This document shows, piece by piece, positions 16,653-23,507 of a stretch of DNA of 64,000 nt. The translations under genes were made by a program, and so were the position numbers. Source of the DNA: Trichodesmium sp002260545 (lineage in GTDB: Bacteria > Cyanobacteriota > Cyanobacteriia > Cyanobacteriales > Microcoleaceae). The notes beneath the pieces are model-generated. The model did no database searches and was not told the DNA's origin. It saw nothing but the letters and a program-made list of their open reading frames with translations. The stretch is taken from contig NZ_JBNHEQ010000298.1 in the NCBI RefSeq assembly GCF_050016015.1, positions 1 to 64,000 on the forward strand. Direction: 5' to 3'. The stretch's first letter is position 1, and each line of letters begins with the position of its first letter.

Positions 16653-17729
16653 TTATGACCATTGAGCAATCTTAATTAAAGCATCAGAAAGTCGTTTTTT
16701 TAAAGCCTCTGATGATTCTGGAGTCCAGTCATAGAAACCTTTTTCCGTTTTCAGGCCAAGCTCACCTGTATCGACTTTCTCTTGGAGTAATGATGGTGTT
16801 TCAATGGAATTTTCAATGTAAGGAATGAGGTATGGCCAAATTGCCAAGATTAAATCCCAACCTGCGATTTCAAATATCTCAAAGACACCAGCATTTGCTA
16901 AACGTCGTCCAAAACCGTTCTTGACCACAATATCTACATCTTGTGGACTAGCAATACCTTGTTTCACAATTGACAATGCTTCCCGAATTAGGGCGCCTTG
17001 AAGACGGTTGCCAATGAATCCTGGAGCTTCTTTCTGGATGAGAGCTGGACGTTTCCCAATTTTTGTCAAAAGATCGATGATTGTTGTAATGGTGTTATCG
17101 GAGGTTTCTGAATTTCTGACAACTTCGACAAGTGGGAGCAAATATGGGGGGTTGAAGTAGTGGGTAACAAGAACCCGATCCGGTCTTTGGGTTGCAGATG
17201 CAAGCTGACTTGGCATTAATGTGGAAGTATTACTGGCGAAGATCGTATGTTCTGGACAAAATTTGTCTAGTTCCTGAAAAACGGTCTGTTTAATTTCTAG
17301 ATTCTCGAATACGCTTTCAATTACCAGATCGACATCTGTAACAATATCTTTGAGTTGTGTTCCGGGATGGATTTGTTTTAAACCTAACTCCATCCGATCT
17401 TGAGTCATTAGTCCAGCTTTTATGAGCATCTGGAGGTTTACCTTGATATTGCTCATTGCCTGTTCGAGAGTCTTTTCCGTGAGGTCATTTCATTAATTGA
17501 TAATTGATAATTGATAATTACCTCTGGTTAAAACCGTTCTTGATTGAAGATTGGGAAATATCATTTCTTTTTTTCCCCTATCCAAGGGGAGGCTTTAAAC
17601 CACAATTATTTAATTAATAAATAATTAATTATTCGGTAAATATACTTCATATCCTGCACAAGCAAATTCTTGAGCAATACCATGACCCATTAAACCAGCT
17701 CCAACAATTGCAACTTTTTGGATATTCAT
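16653..17729 (-). pseudogene. 3-hydroxyacyl-CoA dehydrogenase, split by an AT-rich element
   Basis: The N-terminal piece (17637-17729) encodes MNIQKVAIVGAGLMGHGIAQ and ends GYEVYL, the start of the NAD-binding fold. The rest resumes at 17489 with NDLTEKTLEQAMSNIKVNLQ and runs to the end, with FASNTSTL, HYFNPPYLLPLVE and the C-terminal dimerisation domain (PGFIGNRLQGALIREA). A 147-bp AT-rich repeat (17490-17636) containing stops lies between them. The 267-aa frame from the ATG at 17456 lacks the GxGxxG loop and should not bind NAD. The family oxidises L-3-hydroxyacyl-CoA in beta-oxidation or butanoate metabolism. Confidence 0.88.
17490..17636. mobile_element. AT-rich dispersed element (CATTAATTGATAATT...ATTCGG), inserted in a gene
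   Basis: A 147-bp copy of a family with ATTGATAATTGATAATTACCTC at one end, GGGGAGGCTTTAAACC in the middle and AATTATTCGGTAA at the other. Further copies are at about 27044-27145, 43181-43402, 54186-54376, 57602-57713 and 57862-57990. This copy gives the boundaries, because the interrupted gene reads through on both sides. Confidence 0.75.
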
Positions 17730-17863
17730 TTGGTTTTCAATACTAGGAGAATTATTATCATCAAGTTTATACCATTTTTATATTAAAAAATTATCAACTG
17801 CTGCTTCATAAAACTGATATAAAACGTCACATAGCGTGATATTTTACGGTTCTGGACCCTTGG

Positions 17864-18163
17864 TTGACCGAAACTCAAAAAAGTTCGTTTTTAGATGTAA
17901 TTGAAAAGGGGCTTTGTCAGGCTTTTTCTCAGGCACTTTTTAAGGATTATATACTGCAAGTTTTTGAAGAGATTGATGTCAATAAAGATGGTATTTTAGA
18001 AATGTCTGAAATTGAATCTAAGTTTAAGAAGCTTGGTTATACTGAGCAAGAGATTGAAAGTTTCTGGAAAGTCAGCGATGTTAACCAGGATGGTAGTTTA
18101 TCTAAGGCTGAGTTTTTTGAGAATTTTACACAATTTTTGTTGTCATCTCAGATGAATAGTTAA
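17864..18163 (+). CDS. Two-EF-hand calcium-binding protein
   Basis: A small acidic protein of 99 aa with two canonical calcium loops, DVNKDGILEMSE (about residues 38-49) and DVNQDGSLSKAE (about 73-84). Each is flanked by helices as in calmodulin-type hands. It has no signal peptide or membrane segment, so it is probably cytoplasmic and could be a calcium sensor like the small EF-hand proteins known from filamentous cyanobacteria. No ATG precedes the homologous part. A TTG at 17864 is the likely start and no strong ribosome site is visible. The partner is unknown. Confidence 0.8.
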   Translation: MTETQKSSFLDVIEKGLCQAFSQALFKDYILQVFEEIDVNKDGILEMSEIESKFKKLGYTEQEIESFWKVSDVNQDGSLSKAEFFENFTQFLLSSQMNS

Positions 18164-18465
18164 TTCGTTTGATTTCTGGAATTTTCTTAGTTCCAGAAAT
18201 ACTAATTTTATTTCGTCATTATAAACAAATTTTTGTTTTTCTTCTTGAAATCAGTTTTAGGATTAATAAATCTCATTTCTTCCTCCTTATTATTCAGAGA
18301 ATTGTTAGCAAAAATTATAGCCTTTTTCAGATAGGTAAACCCAGTCCAGACGACAACCTTTGCAGAGAGGTTCTATGGCAAGTCTGTACTGTGGTTTACT
18401 CACATAAAAACTGCTATAAATATGGTTATTATTAGAGGTTATTTAGGCTGAGTAATATTAGATAT
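18164..18465. other. Intergenic region, no gene seen
   Basis: AT-rich spacer between convergent genes. It contains fragments of the AAAACTGCTATAA-type repeat near 18400. An 88-codon open frame here has no coding character and was not called. Confidence 0.45.
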
Positions 18466-19725
18466 TTATGAACTAGAGAAATTAACAGCTTTAAATGATT
18501 GTTTTTGATGTTTTCTATCCCAAGTTTTTTCTAAATTAAAATATACTCTTAACTTTTCTTTTCTCAAATAAGGTGGTAAATCTCTCTGTAAAAAGAAAAC
18601 GCGTTTACCATCATCGGTAATTACAAAACCATGAGATTTATCTTGGGGTAAATAATTAATAATTCCGCTTTCTTGAGGCAGATTGTAATAAGCCTGCTTT
18701 TTCCAGTCTTTTTGACATAATTTAACTAGGTAATTAATATTTCTACTTTCACATTCAATCGTCTTTTGAGATTTTTCTAACTCTTGGTGTATTTTAAAGT
18801 CTACCTTTTGTAAATCTTCTTTAATTTTCCATCCTTCCTGTTCGCGAATAGCTTTAGATAGTTCAATATTTCTGACAGCCATTTCTATATTTCCTGTATC
18901 TAAACTTAGTTGAGCAATATTCATGTAGAGAGTAACTTTTGCTTTATATTCTCCTGATCCTAAAGCAGCACGACAACTACAACTAATTGCTTGCTCTAGT
19001 TGATTTAAACTGGAATAAAAATTTGCTAAATCTTGGAATATATACCATTCTACTATTTTGGTTGAAATTATCTTTTCTAATTCATTAATAGCTTGTTTGA
19101 CTTTTCCTTGATATCCTAAAGCTAAAGCAGCCCAACGATAAAAATGAATTTCTTTTGGATATAACTTGATAGCTTCTAATGCCCAAGAACGAGCTTCTTT
19201 CCATAATTCTAATTGAACTAAACTTTTAACTTTAGCAAAAAACCATTGTTCTTGTTTAGATTTTCCCTTGCCATTCATTGTGGTGTTATCCATCATTTGC
19301 GGCTCTAATTTATCACACCATTCTGATACTATCTGCCATTCTTCTTTTTGTTTTGCTAATTTAACAACAGCCATAACTGTTAATTCTTTTGGCAATTTCT
19401 CTGGTTGAAGACTTAAAATATTGATGGCTGATTTTATCAAATCATATAAATTTTCTTCTGCTGCAAATTTTTTAATATCTCTGTCATAACAAGCCCAAAT
19501 TAATTCACTTTTAATATAATTGTTATCCGGGAATTGTTCCTTAGCTTTTTTTCCTTGTCTGATGGCAGCACCAGGATGTCCTGCTTTCCTTAAACAAGAT
19601 AAATAACGACTTGCAGCATAGCTATTATTTTCTTCTTCCCAAAATTGACGAAAAATTTTGCCTGCTGCGGGAAAGTTTTCCTGTTTTAAAAATTGTTGAG
19701 CTTGTTCAATTAGATTATTAGACAT
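18466..19725 (-). CDS. TPR protein with C-terminal cold-shock-like domain
   Basis: 419 aa. Residues 1 to about 310 are helical TPR-like repeats (for example ARSWALEAIKLYPKEIHFYRWAALALGYQGKVKQAINELEK). A charged helix at about 310-350 leads to a C-terminal block, GIINYLPQDKSHGFVITDDGKRVFFLQRDLP...VYFNLEKTWDRK...AVN. This has the pattern of a cold-shock OB fold (GxIxxxxxxKxHGFI, VFF, Asp, V.F). The protein would join protein-protein contacts to RNA or ssDNA binding. It starts five bases after the stop of the NERD-helicase gene, so the two are surely co-transcribed and probably functional partners. The role is unknown; nucleic-acid surveillance or defence is a reasonable guess. Confidence 0.7.
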   Translation of the reverse strand: MSNNLIEQAQQFLKQENFPAAGKIFRQFWEEENNSYAASRYLSCLRKAGHPGAAIRQGKKAKEQFPDNNYIKSELIWACYDRDIKKFAAEENLYDLIKSAINILSLQPEKLPKELTVMAVVKLAKQKEEWQIVSEWCDKLEPQMMDNTTMNGKGKSKQEQWFFAKVKSLVQLELWKEARSWALEAIKLYPKEIHFYRWAALALGYQGKVKQAINELEKIISTKIVEWYIFQDLANFYSSLNQLEQAISCSCRAALGSGEYKAKVTLYMNIAQLSLDTGNIEMAVRNIELSKAIREQEGWKIKEDLQKVDFKIHQELEKSQKTIECESRNINYLVKLCQKDWKKQAYYNLPQESGIINYLPQDKSHGFVITDDGKRVFFLQRDLPPYLRKEKLRVYFNLEKTWDRKHQKQSFKAVNFSSS

Positions 19726-19730
19726 TGTGT

Positions 19731-20597
19731 TTAACCCTCATCAATAATATCAAAATAATTACCATTAATTAACTCTGGAGCAATTTTGGCATTTTTATTA
19801 GAAAATAAATGCAAATATTCTTGAGCGCGAGTCATCCCAACATATATTTTTCTCCTTGCTAATATTTCAGCATCAGTTTTAGTTTTTCCTATAGAGTCAT
19901 CAAATTGTTCTAACCAAATTAATAAGACTGCTTTAAATTCTAATCCTAAAGACGATTCGCAAGTGATTATTCTTACTCCTTTTAAATTCAGATTATACTT
20001 TGCTTTACTTTTCTTATCTTTACTCACCCAATAAGTGGGTATATCAGATTGATTCATCATGGAAATGATTGATTTCAACCTAGTATTATGGCGGTAAATA
20101 ATCGCTATTTCATTAAAATTTAATCCTGATTTATGCAATATTTGAATAGTTTTAACTATACTTTTGTCTTGGTTTTCTGAATTGCTAGCTAAATGTAATT
20201 GAGGAATTTCTCCTTGCCTTACTGCTGAGGTAGGTTGTATTAGGGGAAAATTTATATCTTGCTGTTCTAATGATGAATTAACCCTATCATTTATTGGTTT
20301 TAAAACTTCTGAAGCTGCTGATAAGATTTGTTGTGTATTCCGATAGTTTTTATCTAAATCAAAAATTTTACTAATTGTCCGACGACCTACTGCTTTAATT
20401 CCTACACTTTTCCATATAAATTTACTACGTTGATAAAGACTTTGATTACCATCAGCAACAATCATTAAATCGCCATTTTCACTATCTTTTAAAGCACTAA
20501 CACAACACTTAAACCAACTAGGCACAAAAGTATGAGCTTCATCAATTAAAATAGCATCATATTTTTGCTCAATTGAATAGTTCGATAATTGTTTCAA
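19731..20597 (-). CDS. NERD-domain DNA helicase, C-terminal part (after in-frame TAG)
   Basis: Second half of a superfamily 1 helicase in the same frame as the gene upstream, separated only by a TAG at 20604-20606. It holds the Walker B motif (DAILIDEAHTF), motif III-like VADGNQSLYQR, motif IV-VI elements (LDKNYRNTQQI, EIAIIYRH, ITCESSLGLEFKAVLLIWLE) and the final VGMTRAQEYLHLF arginine-finger motif. Without the N-terminal half there is no Walker A, so this part cannot work alone. Reading through the TAG would give one protein of about 634 aa. The TPR/cold-shock gene follows five bases after the stop. Confidence 0.85.
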   Translation of the reverse strand: MKQLSNYSIEQKYDAILIDEAHTFVPSWFKCCVSALKDSENGDLMIVADGNQSLYQRSKFIWKSVGIKAVGRRTISKIFDLDKNYRNTQQILSAASEVLKPINDRVNSSLEQQDINFPLIQPTSAVRQGEIPQLHLASNSENQDKSIVKTIQILHKSGLNFNEIAIIYRHNTRLKSIISMMNQSDIPTYWVSKDKKSKAKYNLNLKGVRIITCESSLGLEFKAVLLIWLEQFDDSIGKTKTDAEILARRKIYVGMTRAQEYLHLFSNKNAKIAPELINGNYFDIIDEG

Positions 20598-20603
20598 AGT
20601 TTC

Positions 20604-21635
20604 CTAGGCGATTTTTTTATCATAGTTTTCACCTGGTTTATTTTCTGAATAACCAGTGATTGAAATAGCCCAATTATGAAAATTAGTAACCTCTATATTT
20701 TGATATTGGGGATTTTGTGAATCTTGATGTAAAACGGAGCGTAAATAAGCTGCAAGACTGACATTGAAACAAACAACTAAAATTTTTAGTTTAGGATTAT
20801 TATTTATTAAATACTTAGCCCTAGAAATTAATAGTAATGTTTTTCCCGATCCGGCAACACCAAAGAAACGTCTATGACCATTTCCAATGCTTTTAGCTAA
20901 TCCTTCTTGTCTAAAATCGAGTATTTTTAAGATAGTATCACTAGGTAAAAATTGAATATTATCAGGCACGCTATCAGGAGTTGCTTTTTCCTCTCTAATC
21001 ACAATTTCCGGATATATCGAACCTTTGATAGTCGTAATTTGATCGAGTGTTAATTTCGGAAAATTAAATTGGATTTCAAACATTTCTTGAAAACGTTGAA
21101 TAATTCTCTCATTTGGTACTTGTCCTTCTTCCCAGTTTAATAATTCATCTTTATAAATTACTTTTTTTATTGGTAATATCTGTTGGTCAAGTTTAGATTC
21201 AGATGCTTGTTTATAAGTAATATTAGACATCACCGCCCCAACACCCACAGGAAAGCATAATTTTCCTTGATAATTCCCCGATCTATGAGTCAAAATCGGG
21301 TGTGCTTTTAGTTGATCGAGTATCTTAAAAAGATAATCTCTTCCTTGACTTAGAGGTGATTTTTGTTTTTGATTTGTTTCTCTATTATTTTGCCTCCATT
21401 TAATCTCAAAATAGTCTGAGTTAGCTTTCAAAATAGAATTAAAATACCATCCTTTCACTTCAATAATTAAGATGCCAAAGTCGGGAGATAAAATGATAAA
21501 ATCAGGATAACGCCCATTAATCTTAGGTTCATACCAAACCGAGAAATCATCAGGTAGCCTAGATAAAATATTATACAAACGTTTTTCACCAGCACTAGCT
21601 TCAGATGCAATGCTGTCAGGAATAATTTGTGCCAT
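20604..21635 (-). CDS. NERD-domain DNA helicase, N-terminal part
   Basis: 343 aa ending at an amber codon. Residues 1-200 form a NERD nuclease-related domain with Asp45 (YPDFIIL) and the Glu59-x-Lys61 pair (IIEVKGW), as in PD-(D/E)xK folds. From about 250 the SF1 helicase begins with the Walker A loop GVAGSGKT. The protein stops at NYDKKIA before the Walker B motif, and the next codons in frame (ETLKQLSNYSIEQKYD) continue the helicase. This is therefore a nonsense mutation, a sequencing error or a readthrough site. The family is found in DNA repair and defence contexts. Confidence 0.85.
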   Translation of the reverse strand: MAQIIPDSIASEASAGEKRLYNILSRLPDDFSVWYEPKINGRYPDFIILSPDFGILIIEVKGWYFNSILKANSDYFEIKWRQNNRETNQKQKSPLSQGRDYLFKILDQLKAHPILTHRSGNYQGKLCFPVGVGAVMSNITYKQASESKLDQQILPIKKVIYKDELLNWEEGQVPNERIIQRFQEMFEIQFNFPKLTLDQITTIKGSIYPEIVIREEKATPDSVPDNIQFLPSDTILKILDFRQEGLAKSIGNGHRRFFGVAGSGKTLLLISRAKYLINNNPKLKILVVCFNVSLAAYLRSVLHQDSQNPQYQNIEVTNFHNWAISITGYSENKPGENYDKKIA

Positions 21636-22125
21636 AATTAATTTGGATTGACCAATTAACTGGAAACTTATTTGAACTAATTGATATCCACTATAACACT
21701 ACAATGTCAATTATTTTTGATTGGTGAATCTAGATTTTTTCCTAACCTAGTCAGGCAGAAACTTTTAATCGCTTAAATTTTTAAATTTAAGTAATTCTTC
21801 TGTAATAACAGTAGTTAGATTTAGTCAATAAAGGGGTATAATATGCGGGGTTTTATTCAACCTGATACTTAAATATATAAAGTCAAAATAGACAATAAAA
21901 AAAACGAGTTTTACATAAAAATACTGATTTTTTTGATTAAATTGATATCAATTTACCTAGTTTTCACTGATGTATACAAAAAAATTTTTTGAGAGTTTAC
22001 AGTCAATACCTTCCTCAACTAAGAAGCGGGCAAATTCAGGATAGTCACTTGCTGCCTAACTTCAATATGTAGAATCTTTTGCTAAAATAGAAATCAACCT
22101 ATCATCATATAATTGCTGATCAAGT
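21636..22125. other. Intergenic region containing a 49-bp ppsA fragment
   Basis: AT-rich spacer between the divergent helicase and Uma2 genes. Positions 22001-22049 match 23618-23666 inside ppsA with one mismatch (minus strand, encoding EYPEFARFLVEEGID). Nothing else recognisable lies here. Confidence 0.7.
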
Positions 22126-22692
22126 ATGTCGGATGTCACTATCAAAGACTTAGAAATAATACAAACCCTATTCAATGAAGCAGGTTTAGATTATCAATTA
22201 GAATTAGAAGGTGGAAAAATATCAATTATGAGGCCGTCAGATATTGTTTCGAGCGAAATAACCATACGTTTAAGTGCTTCTCTTTATGCTTGGATAAACC
22301 CCCGTCGTCTGGGACGGGTATTCGACTCTGCTGGTGGTTTTATTTTACCTGATAGCAACCTCAAAGCACCAGATGTTTCTTTTGTCAAAGCCGATCGCTT
22401 GCCACGAAGCATCCGCTATTTTGCAGAAATGGTACCCGATCTAGCAGTGGAAATCAAGTCTCAAAGCGATAGAGTTCCCCCTCTGAAGAAGAAACTCCTA
22501 AAATATATTGAATTGGGGGTGGAAGTTGCAATATTAATCGATCCCGATGAAGAAACAGTAATAATTTATCGCCCCACAGGAGAACCCATTGAACTTACAG
22601 GGGATGACATATTGAGCATTCCTGAACTGTTCCCTGGTTGGGAAATATCCATTTCTGAACTTTGGCCGCCAGTCTTTGATGAGGAAGAATAG
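22126..22692 (+). CDS. Uma2-family PD-(D/E)xK nuclease-like protein
   Basis: 188 aa of the Uma2/DUF820 family, very abundant in cyanobacteria and often called a putative endonuclease. The conserved core is visible: PDVSFVKADRL (metal-binding Asp at about residue 84) and DLAVEIKSQSD (Glu-x-Lys at about 112-114). Length and order are typical. No toxin or antitoxin partner is adjacent, and the biological role of the family is not established. A second, distinct member is at 62987. The gene is followed by a partial copy of the GTTAGCCTC/TTATCAG repeat and then the 222-bp tandem repeat. Confidence 0.85.
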   Translation: MSDVTIKDLEIIQTLFNEAGLDYQLELEGGKISIMRPSDIVSSEITIRLSASLYAWINPRRLGRVFDSAGGFILPDSNLKAPDVSFVKADRLPRSIRYFAEMVPDLAVEIKSQSDRVPPLKKKLLKYIELGVEVAILIDPDEETVIIYRPTGEPIELTGDDILSIPELFPGWEISISELWPPVFDEEE

Positions 22693-22780
22693 ATTTCAGT
22701 TAGCCTCTTGCAGAGGAACTTCGTTAACAGTTATCAGTTATCAGTAAAAACAGACAATATCGCTCCTTTTTACTAGATAG

Positions 22781-23270
22781 AATCTATGTTTGACAAAAGG
22801 AGCGATCGCTAGTTTTTAGTATAGCCTGGGTCATTGCGACTGGAACGGAGTGGAAGGAAGCAATCTCCGCGCACCCCTGAGATTGCTGCGCTGACGCTTG
22901 CTATCGCAAAGCTGCGCTTTTTCCTGACGGAATGCTCCGCAAACATGTCGCGGAGCGAAACGCAATGACGAATATTCAATCGGATTCTATATTATCTCAT
23001 AGAATATATGTTTAACAAAAGGAGCGATCGCTAGTTTTTAGTATAGCCTGGGTCATTGCGACTGGAACGGAGTGGAAGGAAGCAATCTCCGCGCACCCCT
23101 GAGATTGCTGCGCTGACGCTTGCTATCGCAAAGCTGCGCTTTTTCCTGACGGAATGCTCCGCAAACATGTCGCGGAGCGAAACGCAATGACGACTATTCA
23201 ATCGGATTCTATATTATCCCATAGAATCTCTGTTTAACAAAAAGAGCGATCGCTAGTTTCTAGACAAAGA
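22781..23270. repeat. 222-bp tandem repeat, two full copies plus a partial third
   Basis: The HIP1 octamers at 22802, 23024 and 23246 mark a period of exactly 222 bp. Each full unit begins GAATCTATGTTTGACAAAAGG-like sequence, contains GTCATTGCGACTGG...GAAACGCAATGAC inverted ends, an AGCAATCTC/GAGATTGCT hairpin and a GGAATGCTCCGCAAACATG REP core. Copies one and two are nearly identical, which suggests recent duplication. No coding sequence. Confidence 0.88.
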
Positions 23271-23411
23271 TAGAAATTATCAAAAACTTACTAGACTGAC
23301 ACAACTAATGGGTGTGCACCTACGCGGGTTTATGTAAATCTTAGAGTAAGCATTAAAATTCTAGATAAAACCCGCCCCTACTATTGCACTATTTTAGCTG
23401 TGTAGTTCCAC

Positions 23412-23505
23412 TACAGTGCTTTTTAATCAACTACATCGCTATAAAAAAACCTTGCAGGGACGTTCCATGCAACGTCCCTACTACCGTGCAGGAAAACCGC
23501 TGTAA
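23412..23505. mobile_element. Small AGCGGTTTT-ended element with REP palindrome, abutting ppsA
   Basis: About 94 bp ending AAAACCGCTGTAA two bases from the ppsA stop, with a GCAGGGACGTTCC palindrome at 23454-23481 in its centre. It sits where a terminator would be expected and may serve as one. Sister copies are at 27597, 51195 and 62730. Confidence 0.65.
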
Positions 23506-23507
23506 AA

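Noticed and set aside
17456..17456. ATG of a 267-aa dehydrogenase as a functional gene
   Set aside because: Starting here loses the NAD-binding GxGxxG loop, whose codons are found 147 bp upstream beyond an inserted element; treated as a pseudogene.
18169..18435. 88-codon frame after the EF-hand gene
   Set aside because: AT-rich, rich in Ile/Phe/Tyr by composition only, with no ribosome site and part of it repeat-derived.
22829..22975. Possible tRNA or rRNA fragment because of the GC-rich block
   Set aside because: No cloverleaf or conserved T-loop; it is a repeat with CATTGCGA inverted ends, present twice.
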